The notes beneath the pieces were generated by a model, which made no database searches, was not told the origin of the DNA, and worked only from the letters and a program-made list of their open reading frames with translations. From Capronia americana (taxonomy: Eukaryota > Ascomycota > Eurotiomycetes > Chaetothyriales > Herpotrichiellaceae), in contig JADWQD010000013.1 in assembly GCA_016110215.1 (NCBI GenBank), positions 558,001 through 622,000 on the forward strand: DNA of 64,000 nucleotides, given 5' to 3'. Positions 50,566 through 63,248 of the stretch are shown piece after piece. Numbering within the stretch: position 1 is the first letter of the stretch; each line of letters begins with the position of its first letter. A program made the translations under genes and the position numbers.

Positions 50566-53500
50566 TTGGGGTGAGCGGGAGTTGCGGTATTGTCGGAAGA
50601 TCGAATCGGGATGAGCTTGCCAAAGCACCCGATGTTTGGGTGTCGGTGGCGGACCCGACAATCAGGAGACTGTGGGTAAAACGTGAGGATCGACGCAGGG
50701 TTTTGCCGAACGTTCGTGTCCCCTCTGACGAGCAATGGGAGTGTGCTGATAGCTGCCGAAGGCGTTGTTTTGCAGGGGATTAGGTACACAGTGGAATGGA
50801 GTACAAAATGAGTTCGTGAAGCGAGAAGACGCGGAAGCCAAGGGTCCCGGCGCCCAGCTCTCGCCCCCAGGCGAATCTTTGAGGGGTCTTTATCGATAAG
50901 GGCTAACCCACCAGCCTATATTAGGCTTGGCCACGCCTCCACCGTCATCAAATCAGCCCACGGAGACCCACCGAATTTTCTTGTTCTGCACCTCAGCGCC
51001 CTAAGTAGGTACGTCCTCTCCAATTAACTCCCTTCAAACTTGCCTTGCAGAAGTTAGGTCAAAGCCAGTAAGGGGTCTCACCCCATACCCTTGTCTTCCG
51101 AATTCCTGGTTAAAGCCGAGAATCAGCGAGCCCTGTCCGAAGCATCTTCCACGACGCTTGCAAACGAAAGTAGAAACGGACCCGCGAATATATATCTGTG
51201 CTATCATACACCGGGATCAATCACTCGTTCCGCGCTGATTTTGGGGTGGGACTCGACTAGTACGAAGTAACAAGTACCTTTCCTCAGAAACTTGGGCCGA
51301 GATAAGTCAAGGCAACTGGGCCTGTTTGCTTCCAAGACTCTTCACCCTGTGTAGGCCACGTTGTCTGCATGGGATTGAGAGCTTGCGAGAAGCGCACAAG
51401 CGCATTGGACAAGAATGCACAACCATTCTGGGTTCCTCCGGGTGTTTATCCCGTTGCGATTGCCAGGAGGACAACCAGTTTTGCCGATCAGGGACGCGCT
51501 TAGGCAATGATCACTCCCCTCGTCCCCACCTGTTTATTATCGCAAGTAGCGTACTGTGGTGTAGTCCACCAGCATTAATTATTAAGAACAGTCTGCCCGA
51601 TTCACGGATTGCTTCAGCTCTTCGGCGTGTCCGTCGCATACTCTGGACGGTCGTCCGGATCAAATGATCACGCATTAGGTAGGTACTGACGCTGCCGAAT
51701 CCCGGGGTTTGACCCACGCTCCCACGCACCACGTCAGCGTCGTCATTCAGCTTCGTCCAATGTTCCCGCGTGGCCAGGGGACTTGCTGCCGTCGCACATG
51801 GTACGAGTCCACAATCTCGCGCAGCTAACATGCCCTCGGCTGGAAGTCTCCGTGTGAAGTAAAGGGTACGTAGTTAGCACCGCTTCTTTCAAGCTTACTG
51901 TGTGGTGGAGTCCTCGTAAAGGCGCAGATGGTGGCAGTACTAGAAGCTACTCGGCACTGTATATCCGACAGATCATTACCACATGTCGTTACCGAGACCC
52001 GTTCAATGCAATGCGACCCGCTGCCTAGAACCGCTGCAGTGCACTGACAGAGCCGCCGCAAGGGAGCGACTGGAGATTCAGAAGAAGTAAGTCAAAACAT
52101 GTTCACACGGCCCTCCACACCGGCGGATTGGCCAGAAAAGCATAGACGTGGAGCCTTGGGCAGCCGATTGCTAGGCTAGAATTTTTAGATGGTCCAAGGC
52201 TGTCGCTTGCGATCGAGCATTTGCTGGAACATCTGACAAAAAAGATTGATCCCCCGATCGTGTTTTCGTATTGCAATCGGGCGGTCAACACCATTCCCGG
52301 ACAGCACTGCGCACTCGTGGGTGCACTCTTCTGGCTTCAGTGATAATCCTCGAAACCAGTCACCATGGTAAAGATGGAACCGTCCGAAATGTTTCTGGCA
52401 AGATGCCAGATCGACCGTCGATGTTTCCTGTTACGTCTACCGTCTACCGTCCCCTTGCTTGGTGCAGGTGCACGATCCTCGATTTACCTTATCGGCGCCG
52501 CTGTATGCTTGTGTCAGTGCTCAAAGAGCCTTGTTCCGTTGAAGTGGTTGACCCTCGAACGAGGTATCCCAGTACCAGGGCCTTCGGATCCCAAATTCTC
52601 GGACCTCGATCTGGGTAATAGGTCGGGACAGACCAAGCGCTCGCCAACAACCCACACCGTAGAGACTCGGCCATAATAAGGGGATAAAGACATCGTCGTG
52701 CTGAGAGATCGTATTGTGTCGTATTATTGTGGAGGAATACTCCTCACTTGCAGCGCTACTGGCACCGATTGCCACATAACCTTTATACTGGGTATGCGTA
52801 GACGTGGCAATTGAGCTTCTCTGGGCTTCCGTAATCCCGCCGGGGGCGAAATCGGGTTGCCGTCGAGGCACTCTGCGATCCTGAAGGTCCCTTCGCGAGC
52901 CCATGACCGAGTCCCCACACACGGCTTATTGGCGGGCAGTCAGCGGGCGAAAAAGGCTGCCACCGAAAGAGGAGGGGAAGTACCAGCCTGTGAGAAAGCT
53001 CTGACGGCTCGGTTACGGGTACAGAGTCTTGCGAGCTGCACGACTTCACCATTGCTCCCAAAACTCCATCCTTCCCACCATTATCCCACCATGACCCAGG
53101 GCCCTTTCTTCGATAATAATTCTTGTCGCTAGTCGGCGAATGGCGACACAGCCGGCGGAGGCGTCGGTCCTTGCATCATCTTGATTGTCGGTACCCACGG
53201 CTTCGCACACAGCGACTCTGTGACCTTGGCCTCTTTTTCCTTCGCATCACCACCTCCCCAGATCATGGCCAGCCTATAGACTGTCTTTTGCCGGGGTCTT
53301 TCCCGTCGTTTGTCCATCCTATCCGTACACTGGCGCTTGTCGCCTCTTTTGTCCGTCAGATTATAGTCAGAGGTGTTAGGCGGGCGTTCTTGTCTCTCGT
53401 GAGTCCATGTGCGCTACTTGGGTCATCGACTTTTGCAACAGAATCCCATCTGGGAATACCGGCTGGCCTGGCCTGCCATTCTTTCGACAACGGAACCACG

Positions 53501-54121
53501 TTTTTCCCAGTCTGAGATTGGGGATCACAATCCCATCTTCTCATCCCGAGCTCGATCCGACTTGGAGCCTCACCATCCTGTTACCGTCTCCAGGGTCTTG
53601 CAGCTATCCGCCTCGCCGGTCTTGACCCCACTACATGCCATTGGGAGCTGTGTGGCATCGAGGCAGATCATCCCAGACCCTGAAGGATCACACCCTGAAT
53701 CGTTGTCATCACCTCCCGATCATTGAATCCAGTCAACCAAGACTTAGAAGGGGTGTTTTCTCTTCCTGAAACTTCCCGAACTCGACTAAGTCGAGAACTG
53801 CGCCGACATTATCGCCAGCGCGCCAATATAAACGTCTGTGGACTTTTCACTAAAATACACGGAGGCCACCCTACCCGTCGCTCCATGATCATCGACAAAG
53901 TACAGCTACTATATTTATCGAGCAAAGAGCTGTCATTCCACGACGGGTTGAGATCTGCGTCGCTATTACGAGGATTACACATGCCAAAGAGGTCGGCGTA
54001 TTCCCCGGTCCATCGTACAGCTTGCGAAGCCTATCGGCCGGGTTGAGTGGCTGATCCATTGAGCACTGCTCCGTTGGGGGTTGCAACGATCCTGGATCGA
54101 TGACATACTACGTCCGCTTGA
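50566..54121. other. Long gene-free stretch upstream of the SAM/HMG-box gene
   Basis: About 3.6 kb without a supportable gene. It includes a palindromic TTATCGATAA near 50888 (two overlapping GATA cores) and a leader-like pyrimidine-rich region near 50930-51020. Many short frames exist on both strands but none shows motifs, sensible splicing or a length beyond chance. It may be a large regulatory region for the transcription factor downstream, or hold an untranslated transcript. Confidence 0.5.
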
Positions 54122-55865
54122 ATGAGCGATCTCGCGGCCCATCTCGAGCGCCTTGGCCTTGAGCAGTATCTCGACCTTTTCATCGGTGAAGGGTTCGACA
54201 CCTGGGATACTCTGACCGATATTCAAGAGAGTGATTTGTAAGGACTCGCCTGAATTGTGCCCGATTCACCTGCTTACTTGCTGCTAGTGATGCTCTCAAT
54301 GTCAAACTCGGCCATCGCAGGGTAAGTCACCGTGACTACAACTGCCGGAGAGAGCACAGACTGACATTTCGATCAAGAAATTGCAGCGGGCAATCGCGGA
54401 ATACCGAGGGATCTCTTTCGAGCGTCTCGTCGGATCTGCTGCCCAGGAAGTACAGCCGGACGGCGTCAGAACTTTCGAAGCTGCCGTCGCTGGCTCGTCA
54501 GAGGCTGAGCGGCCGACTGGCCCTCCTCCCGAGACAAAGAGAAAGTACAGGCGTCACCCCAAACCCGACGAGAATGCGCCCGAGCGCCCTCCGTCTGCCT
54601 ACGTTATATTTTCCAATAAAATCAGGGAAGAGGTGAAAGACCAGAACCTTTCGTTTACACAAATAGCCAAACTGGTTGGAGACCGATGGCAAAAGTTGGA
54701 TCCAGCTGGCAAGGAGCCATTCGAGGCCCAGGCAAGTGCCGCCAAGGAGAAATACAACATCCAGCTGTCGGTGTACCGCAAGACGGATGAATACAAGGAG
54801 TATATGGCGTACCTTGCCGATTTCAAGGCCAAACACGGGCAGGTGGCCGAGGCAAAGCGGCCTAAGCTTGAGCCCGAGTCTAGTGGCAGCATAATTTCTA
54901 CGAAGTCCCTTGAAGCAAGCCAAGAAGGAACGGCGCCATCTGGCCATTTCCGAGGCGGCTCGATGGGCTCTTCTGCATCCTCTCCATTCATCGGGGGAGC
55001 GACGCAGCTAATGGGCTCAGGGGGCCCTGTACCACCGCGACCTCAGTTGCCATCATCGCGCAGCGGAAGTCCCCCTTCAGCGCTGCATAGTCGAGAATAC
55101 TTCCGTCCTGGGCTCATCTCCTCTCACAGTTCCGTCTCGGACGAATCGGCCACGGTAAAGAGCGAGGTTCCTGACACAGTCAACCGTACTGCCGGTCTGT
55201 CACTCAGTGCGGCGTCGGCAACGCCTCCTCTGCCGAGCTTCCCTCCCAGCGCCTCAGCCGCGGACTCCGCACTGGGGCATGACCCTCTCGCCAGGTCGAG
55301 GTTGTCATACTTCGTCCAGCTGCAACAGCAGCAACATGGGCCTCCCCCCATGCCGAATGTCGGCGCTAGCCCGCCCGGGCAAGGTGCGCTATCCTACCAG
55401 CAGAACATGCCCTCGCCCACTGCGCAAGAATCGTCATGGAGAAACCGTCCCCCCGAGTTTCGAGGTTACCAGGACACGCCAAGAGCCCTCCCCCTTTCCT
55501 TCCATCATCCAAGCCCGGGCAGGGAGCAGCTGAGTCCAACCCAGCTACCCCCGTTGCTATCACATGATCGACTGCCAGACTTCCATCCAGCAGCAAGTCC
55601 TCGGATTCTCCCACCTCCTCGCGCACCATCTGGAGGTACCTCTACCCTCCCACATCTTGGTCGCGCTATGGAACAACCTCGACCTTTGATAAGGGAGCCA
55701 CTTCAGATTCGCCAACAAGCTCGCGACGACAGCAGGCCCGGATTCAACCGGTCAGAGAGCGACGCAGCTAACACGTTGGCCGGCCTCGCGTCAGGAGTGC
55801 CACGACCTGATACTGCCAAGTCTCAGAGTCCACAAAACCCACGAAATCCGCGACAATCACCATGA
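54122..55865 (+). CDS. SAM-domain / HMG-box DNA-binding regulator
   Basis: Putative transcription factor of 542 residues. Three exons, 54122-54237, 54288-54321 and 54387-55865. Exons 1 and 2 encode a SAM domain (LAAHLERLGLEQYLDLFIGEGF, ESDFDALNVKLGHRRR) at residues 1-70; a search restricted to the long third exon would miss it. The HMG box is at about 112-185: ERPPSAYVIFSNKIREEVK, FTQIAKLVGDRWQKLDP, KEKYNIQLSVYRK. The remaining 350 residues are Ser/Pro/Gln-rich and disordered, typical of regulatory regions. The SAM domain probably mediates oligomerisation. The target genes are unknown. Confidence 0.85.
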
Positions 55866-57332
55866 ACGGACTGGCTTCCGTTCTGACGGCATTTAAGAGT
55901 ACAAATCATATTCAGCTTTGCTTAGCTTCTTGCATAGTCTCGTGGCGTCCATGAGAAGCCAGTTGAAGCGTTCCGATCGTTAATGAGTAATCTCAATACA
56001 CATTCCAAGACTATCCCACGTGTGGCAGTCACTGCATGGTCATAACCACAAGATCACTGTCTTGCCAGGTGAGGTTCGTAGCCGTAAACGAAGCGTCGCC
56101 GACCAATTCTGCCCTCGCCGGCGACGCCAGTCTCTTCGTAGGGTGGCTTGCGTTCGAGCGCAATTTCAGAAATCACGCGCCCCGCCACAAATCGTACAAG
56201 CCTGAACAAGACACTCGCCAAGCTCAGAAGTACCGGGAGATCCCAAGACGTATGATCCGCAACGCCCGCCTCGACCGTTGATCTAACGGACAACGTATAC
56301 TTAGCAAGTGAGCTTAGTCTTTTGGATCTGCACTAAGATCACCAGGGCGAAGAGGCTGAGCTATCATGATTGGGGAATGGCCACAGATCAGGTTGCGCGA
56401 TTGAGCCTCATCTGCATGCGGCTTTCTGCAGCCACGGAGGCTTCATCTCGAGATCAACCAATCGAGGGCCGATATGAACGGTGGGGCCTGGTCAGGCACG
56501 GCTAGGACTACTGCGTGATATTGAGCTTCGAGAGACTCGGAAGCACCTGAAACGGGGAGCATGCAGGCCATTTGTTGGAGTGAGATTCCGTTCACGAGAG
56601 GCTGTCGATCGTGCATTGCTAGCGCGCACGCGCTTCTCTCCAATCACTGACTTCCACCTCACTTTCGGCTTCCAACCTCATCTTAAATTGCCCGCGACAA
56701 CTTGCTTCATCACCGTCGTCTCGTCGTCAGTAACCGGCTTTGCTGCTTCTCAAACCACCATTCTACGTCGCATCCGACTCCACGTTTCATGCCATCGCCC
56801 TAATTTCCTCGGAGGCGCTAAGCTCCGACAGCATAGACTCCTTGATGAGCTTGCCGTGATGACATGCAGCCCAATGGATGAGTGTCAAAGCCCTTCCTCG
56901 GCAGATTGAAGCCTTGGAAGCTTCGCTCGGGTGCTTGATCTGCCCAGCAAGCTTGTCGAATCACGACGTCGTTCACCATGTTCCGAACAGCACCTTCCCC
57001 AGGTATCTTTGCGACCTTCTCGAATTGTCTTCCTCTCCGTGGTGCACGTCCGTTTGCGGAGTCCTTGCAAAATTGATGATCTTCGCCAACTGGATTGAGA
57101 GTGTCATTGTATGTCCCCATCGCAGTCTCCAGGCACAGTCTATCAGCAAGGTATCGGCCTGTACACATTAGGATGGATACTCTACGACTCCACCACGTTT
57201 TGATATATAAGAATTGATGGCAGGACCCTCGCTGGAAGTCCCTCCTTGCAAGCCATTCTCTCCTTTCGCACAGCAGAACATCCATTCGTTTACCATTTCT
57301 CTTCTCGTTCATTCATTCATTCATTCTTCAAG
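55866..57332. other. Intergenic region upstream of the aspartyl protease
   Basis: About 1.5 kb. A TATA box lies near its right end. No supported coding frame. Confidence 0.5.
57204..57210 (+). promoter_or_regulatory. TATA box of the aspartyl protease gene
   Basis: TATATAA about 125 bp upstream of the protease ATG, at a distance that fits a short leader. It is followed by a TC-rich leader with ATTC repeats just before the ATG. Confidence 0.6.
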
Positions 57333-58699
57333 ATGCTTTCTTTCACGATCTTGCTGGCAGCTTCAGCCTTGACAGGCACTGTGCTTGCCAAGCCTATTCC
57401 CATTCCGCAAGAGGTTGCTCCAAAGAAAGGGTTCACCCTCGCCCAAAGTGTCGCGAAGCCGTACCAGGCTGGTCCTGTGGCTTTGCAAAAGGCCTATCTC
57501 AAATACAACATGGCTGTTCCCGACGCAGTCAAGGCCGCCGCCGCCGACGGCTCCGTCACTGCCACCCCGGAGCAATTTGACGCTGAGTACCTCTGCCCGG
57601 TCACCATCGGGGGTCAGACTTTGAACCTGGACTTCGACACCGGGTCTTCTGACTTGTACGTCCTGGAGTCCCCCAAATTTCCCGCACAGGTGACTGACTG
57701 AAGCAGGTGGGTCTTCTCCTCTGAGCTCTCTAGTTCAGCGCAATCCGGCCACAGCATTTACAACCCATCCAAATCGACTACCTCGAAGAAATTGACTGGC
57801 GCCAGCTGGAGCATTTCGTACGGAGACGGGTCCAGCGCCAGTGGCGATGTCTACACTGACACTGTCGACATCGGTGGCACGACCGTGACCGGGCAAGCTG
57901 TTGAGCTTGCGAAGACCATCAGTGCCCAGTTCCAGCAGGATGAGAACAATGACGGCCTGCTTGGGCTCGCCTTCAGCTCCATCAATACTGGTAAGTGTTT
58001 TTATTGGGGTAAGAGAGGACATGATCGATGCTAATTCGCGTTGCAGTCAAACCTCAGGCACAGACCACGTTCTTTGACACTGCCATTAAAGAAGGGGTCC
58101 TTGACCAGAGCGTTTTCACCGTGGACTTGAAGAAAGGCGCTCCTGGTACCTACGATTTCGGCTTCATCGACGACTCTAAGCACACCGGTGACATTACCTA
58201 CACTCCGATTGACAACTCCCAGGGATTCTGGGAGTTTACCGGCACCGGTTACCAGGTTGGCGATGGAGAGTTCCAGTCAGCCAGCATTGATACCATCGCC
58301 GACACTGGCACCACTCTTCTCCTCATGGATGATGACATTGTCTCTGCCTACTACGATGAAGTTGATGGTGCTCAATATGACAACTCGCAAGGTGGCTATA
58401 CCTTTCCATGTTCTGCGGATCTTCCGGATTTCGCCCTTGGCATCAGTGATTACAACGCCATTATTCCTGGGTCATTCATGAACTTCGCTCCCGTCTCTCA
58501 AGGCTCCTCAAGTAAGTTGGACCACTCACAATCTTCCGAGCTACGGTGGCTAATAATGTCGTGTCTAGGCTGCTTTGGTGGTCTCCAAAGTAACCAGGGC
58601 ATCGGACTGTCAATTTATGGCGACATCTTCCTCAAGGCCGTGTTTGCGGTCTTTGACAGTGAGAACCAGCAGTTTGGTGTCGCGGCGAAGGACCTATAG
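57333..58699 (+). CDS. Secreted pepsin-type aspartyl protease (A1 family)
   Basis: Aspergillopepsin-like acid protease of 400 residues. Four exons: 57333-57655, 57707-57990, 58047-58511, 58569-58699. Signal peptide MLSFTILLAASALTGTVLA is followed by a basic propeptide to about residue 85. The first catalytic motif FDTGSSDLW is completed across intron 1. The flap SYGDGSSASG and the second catalytic motif IADTGTTLLLMDD are intact. The C-terminus has a conserved disulfide pair (FPCSADLP and CFGGLQ) and GDIFLKAVFAVFD. There is no GPI signal, so it is probably freely secreted. The TATA-box promoter suggests regulated expression. Confidence 0.93.
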
Positions 58700-59147
58700 A
58701 GAGGCCATGTGCGGATGATTCAAGAGGGATTTCCTCGACGACTGTTGGGATCGCATCCGCATTCTTATAGACTGGGGCTTGATCCATTTGCGATACGGTG
58801 CATATACGAGGGCATTTTTTATGTGGACGGAGTTGGACTTATGAATGTTGTACATACGAAGGCGCATCCTTTATGTACTGCGTACCATCCGGGTGCTGTA
58901 CGTGCTTGACGTCATTGTCGGATATATTCTGGGCACGCCAATCATGTCATGGCCGCGCAGCACTTGCTCGTACTCGAAATGTTTCCTGGCCCGGTCCAAG
59001 CTTCTCTTCTTGATCTCCTGCTTACATGTGAGCTGCCGGCAGTGCACATGCTTCTGATTGATGCTCCAACGAGGCGACTCTGACTTTGCCTGGTTCCGTG
59101 AACGCGCCGAGTCACTTCACAGCAACTCGCTCTCCCACTATACCGAG
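58700..59147. other. Intergenic region, protease to DGAT2
   Basis: About 0.45 kb with the protease 3' end and DGAT2 leader. The frame of DGAT2 is open from 59061 (ATG), so the CDS may begin there instead of 59148. Confidence 0.45.
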
Positions 59148-60684
59148 ATGGCGTCGACCGCAATCGAGAGCCAGGGACTCCTGAACCCGGAACCTTCTCA
59201 GCCAGAGGGACGTGCTGAGCACGGACTACCACCAAAGTCCTACGCGGAAGCTGCCAAACCCCAGGCGGGTGCTCAAAATGGGGACGCCGTCAGACCAGAG
59301 TCCGGTCCACAGCAAACGGGCGCAGTCAATGGCTCTGCCCCTCGGCCACTGGTTAATGGTCAGAAGGATAGGCAACAACTGGATGAGGACAAAACCATTT
59401 ATGAGAAGCACGTCAACCATGACGGGGAGATTTTGACAAGTATCAAGCCGAGCGAAAATTACGAGAAGAGTCTGAAACACAATGGGCAGACCGCCCGTCG
59501 AGAGAAGAAAGCCACCAGGCCAGCCAAACGGCAGGATCGAACACGGGATGAGCTCGCGAGCGGCAGACAAGCTGGCGCAGGCTGGGAGAAATCTGCGTAT
59601 GCACATTTCCTCTAACCAATTATCCGCACCGATTGGTGACTGACACTGTCCTAGAATTCGGTGGGCACCCCTCAACGTGCCCTTGCAACGCAGACTGCAG
59701 ACTCTGGCCGTCTTATGGCATACCACGACCATTCCGCTCCTGCTATCCTTCTTCTTTCTCATATGCAGCATTCCTCTCACTTGGCCTCTCCTCATTCCCT
59801 ATCTCATCTACATCCTCCTCATCAGCGAAGCAGCCACTGACGGCACACTCAAACGAAGATCAAAATGGCTGCGTGGTTCGAAATTCTGGTCTGCCTTCGC
59901 TTCCTATTTCCCTGCCCGGCTACATCGTACCGTCGAACTCGAACCTACCAGGAAATACATCTTCGGATATCATCCTCACGGGATCATCTCACACGGGGCA
60001 TTCGCCGCGTTTGCCACCGAGGCGCTGGGCTTCTCTGAGCTGTATCCGGGAATCACAAACACTCTGTTGACGCTGGACGCAAATTTCCGGGTGCCTCTAT
60101 ATCGGGACTACGCGTTGGCCCTGGGTCTGGCATCTGTATCACGCGAGTCAATTGAAAACATTCTGTCCAAAGGCGGCCATGATGGCGAGGGGATGGGCCG
60201 CGCAGTGACGATCGTCATTGGCGGGGCACGAGAATCTCTCGACGCGCACCCTCACTCTCTCCGGCTTGTGCTGAAGAGCAGGAAGGGATTCGTCAAGTTA
60301 GCTATTCGCACGGGCGCCGACTTGGTTCCTGTCCTCGCATTCGGTGAGAATGAATTGTACGACCAGGTGGACAGTGTCGAGCATCCTTGGGTCCACAAGT
60401 TCCAGATGCTCACGAAAAAGGCAATGGGGTTCACAATTCCACTCTTCCATGCCAGAGGCATATTCAACTATGACGTCGGGCTATTGCCATACCGACGAGC
60501 GGTGAACATTGTGGTGGGCCGGCCGATCAAGGTCGTGCAGCAGGGCGGGAAGGATAACAAGGTTGACGAAAAGTACTTGGATCAAGTACATCAGGAGTAT
60601 GTGGACGAGTTGGTCAGATTGTGGGATGGCTACAAGGACACATTTGCAAAGGATCGGAAGGGCGAGCTGGAGGTTGTAGAGTAG
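59148..60684 (+). CDS. dga1: Diacylglycerol O-acyltransferase, DGAT2 family
   Basis: ER/lipid-droplet enzyme making triacylglycerol from diacylglycerol and acyl-CoA. Exons 59148-59596 and 59655-60684; 492 residues from this start, or 521 from the in-frame ATG at 59061. Residues 1-150 are a charged, disordered extension rich in Gln/Glu/Lys that is not part of the catalytic domain. Membrane hairpin: TIPLLLSFFFLICSIPLTWPLLIPYLIYILL. Catalytic motifs are FGYHPHGIISHGAF, VIGGARESLDAHP and KSRKGFVKLAIRTGADLVPVLAFGE, followed by NIVVGRPIKV. The start choice between 59061 and 59148 is unresolved. Confidence 0.9.
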
Positions 60685-61249
60685 CGACACGCACTACATA
60701 CCTACTGACGGTATGCATCGAGACCAGGTCTGCGACGAAGGGAACGATTTTGGGCAACGGACCGCAGTGCTAGGATTGCTCTATACAACGGTTAAAGCCA
60801 CTTTCATGCACGGTAGATTGTATAACATGTATACCAAACACGTTGAGACGTGAGAACAGGGGCGCCAAAACCCGGTGAGACCCTGATTGAGATCCAAAGC
60901 CTTGACAACATTCACGAGTAGTTGCCCCTACTGCTACAGTAGCTACAGTAGCTGCGATACGCACTCGTCGTGCCTAGTCGGCCCTACCCTACGTAACAAA
61001 GTACATCATCAACTCCCAGAGTATTGATGGTACCCCAGCAGACCCAGCCAGGTCAGAATGGCGGGCGCCCCGAGCAGACGGTTCCCTAGGTAATTTTCAT
61101 TCCCTCCTGACACGTTGATCATCTCCGTTTCATTACCACCTCAGTGTATGAAGTTTCCCTCTCATAGTCATATCGATCGCCACTTGACTCATCCCATCTC
61201 ATTTTTGTATTATCCACCGACTTTACTTTACTTCGTCACTCGCCTCGGC
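60685..61249. other. Intergenic region, DGAT2 to coiled-coil gene
   Basis: About 0.57 kb. A small palindromic run (ctacagtagctacagtagc) occurs at 60935-60953. Nothing else recognised. Confidence 0.45.
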
Positions 61250-62100
61250 ATGCCGCCTAAGCGTGGGCCTGGGTCTCGTAGACCAGCACCCGTGGCCGTC
61301 TCCGCACAGATGGGGCCACTGGACGATGACTTTGCGATCGAGAATGACGAGAATGGTGGTGATTCGAGACAGAGGGAGCAGAAAATGAAGATGAGTACGG
61401 CTGTCGATGTGAGTTGAGATGACTGTGATTGAATGGATCGCTTCGTCCATCATACTGGGCTGATCTGCCTACTCAAACCCTCCCCCCCAACTTTGCGGCC
61501 TTCGTGCGGCGCCCTGTGTGTCGTTTCTCGCTTGGATTTCCCTCGTATCATCACTCTTCTGCCCTCAGGTCCAGTGCTTTATGATAAGCTGATGGAGGAC
61601 TGTTTGGGAGGGGCGCGGTTGCTTCTTGTTCTGTTCCAATGGAGCCCTTCTCGAAGACATGAAGGCTAACACATCGATAAAAGACTAGACTTCGTACAGG
61701 TGAAAACCAGCGACAGCTCGAGCGTGCCTTTGCCAACCAGGTGCGGGAGCTTGAGGATCAAATTGATGAAAGAGTTGAGGAACATCAGGAGGAGACGTAT
61801 TGTAGCACCATAATTTCCAGCTCCCTGTCTGCACGCCGTATCGAGGCATTGCTGACGAACTTTCACACCCACAGAAAGCGCGCTCGGGATGCCTTTGTGA
61901 CCAGACTGCTCACTCTTACCCGAAAGAAGGCAAATCTCGAGCAACATATCGTCCAGCATGTCCAAGAGCTTGCCGAAGCTTACGGAGTGATCAGGGAAGA
62001 GTTTCAAACCGTCGTAAAGGGTCGGTCGGAGGACATCCAGGAGGCCATCGACGCCTTGCGTGAACTGCAAGGGACTGGCAATGCGAATTCCGACGACTAG
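61250..62100 (+). CDS. Coiled-coil protein (hypothetical), two exons
   Basis: Unrecognised 191-residue protein. Exons 61250-61408 and 61684-62100 join in phase 0 (STAVD then TRLRTGENQRQ). The first exon starts MPPKRGPGSRRPAP, a basic Pro-rich segment, then acidic DDDFAIENDENG. The second is nearly all predicted helix with heptad-like runs (RELEDQIDERVEEHQEE, KKANLEQHIVQHVQELAEAYG). The intron of 275 nt is unusually long for this window and could hide another exon. Size and layout suit a structural subunit such as a kinetochore or spindle component, but that is a guess. Its stop is 10 bp from the stop of the convergent DPH4 gene. Confidence 0.62.
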
Positions 62101-62110
62101 TATTGAGGTG

Positions 62111-62644
62111 TCACGTCTCCTCGACTGCGAATTGGACCTTGATGAACAAACTGCATCCTCGACAACCAACGTAAAGCTCTCCATGTTGGCTCTCTCTTTC
62201 CAGGTCGGACTCTGTCAGGACGTATCCTTGTTCGTCGCCGCACCGACAACTCTTGAACCAGGTGTTCTTGCCTTCGGCGTACACTAGATCTTCGAGATCA
62301 TAGGCCTCCACGCCGATGTGCGTTCCTTTATGGCCATTCGCCGTTTCCCAGCCGAGTTCGCCAATATTCGGGAGCGAACGATCATATTCGACACGTTTGA
62401 CCGGGTCTGAAAGTGTCTCGTATGCGATCACAATCTCATCAATAGAATACTGAGATGTCGTCACTTTGCCTGGTTTGGCATTCAAGGTGCCTTTGTTGTC
62501 AGCACCGGGGGTTTTATCTGGGTGGTGTGCGAGCAGCGCATTCCGATATGCGGCTCTAATATCGTCTTTGGACAGGGTGCCGAAATCATGGCGGGGCAGC
62601 CGAAGGACGTCGTAATACGAATGTGGTTGTGTATCGCTGGACAT
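62111..62644 (-). CDS. dph4: Diphthamide biosynthesis protein 4 (DPH4, DnaJ-type)
   Basis: J-domain protein with a CSL zinc finger, needed for diphthamide modification of elongation factor 2. 177 residues, single exon. J domain at residues 1-95: YYDVLRLPRHD, the HPD signature in LAHHPDKTPGAD, then IAYETLSDPVKRVEYDR. The CSL-type zinc finger at the C-terminus has CRCGDEQGYVLTESDLE and VGCRGCSLFIKVQF. The start is the ATG at 62644 (MSSDTQPHSYYDVL). Both halves together are diagnostic for DPH4. Confidence 0.93.
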   Translation of the reverse strand: MSSDTQPHSYYDVLRLPRHDFGTLSKDDIRAAYRNALLAHHPDKTPGADNKGTLNAKPGKVTTSQYSIDEIVIAYETLSDPVKRVEYDRSLPNIGELGWETANGHKGTHIGVEAYDLEDLVYAEGKNTWFKSCRCGDEQGYVLTESDLERESQHGELYVGCRGCSLFIKVQFAVEET

Positions 62645-63248
62645 CAATGATCGTCCCAATATGAATGAGATAACTGGCGCAAGTGCGCGATGGAGGTAGA
62701 AATTCAGAGGCCGGTCTAAGACTCAAGATCCCCGCAAACGCCACCAGAATCCAGGTTTCTGCTTCGCACATTCCGCCTCCCAGCACTGGGAACTGGATAC
62801 TTGTTTCTCGGTTCTGCCTCACGGGTTGCTGACATGCAGCGAGGCAGGATTTGCAGCGAGCATCAGGCCCAGGTCTGCCTGTAGATCATCCGTGGCTCTT
62901 GACTTTTCTCGGTCAGTGGAGTTTGCTTGTGTGCCGTGTTTGGAATCGCTTGCTAAATCGGTGTCGCTGTTTGTTTTGCCGCGTCAACTTTCGACGTCAT
63001 CGTTAGCCTTCCCTTCCTCTCCACATCCAATGCCTTGTTTCAAGGTTTGTCGTCTATGTGCGGAGATGGGGTGATGCGGAAGTATTACAAGACTTCTGGC
63101 TTCGTCGTTTTGTGGTTCCTGCTCATTTGCTTTGCATGCTGAGGCTGGGTCTCAGGTAATCTCACTCGTTGCTTCCAGGTAGGCTGCTTCTACTTCGTTC
63201 TTTCTTCGAAAGTCCACAGTGCGTTCTTGATCTTCCGCATCGAAACGA
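62645..63248. other. Divergent intergenic region, DPH4 / Mug190-like
   Basis: About 0.6 kb between divergent starts. No recognised feature besides leader-like sequence close to 63249. Confidence 0.45.

Noticed and set aside
51660..51720. tRNA-like T-loop text (cccggggtttgaccc)
   Set aside because: No matching acceptor, D or anticodon arm can be placed around it.
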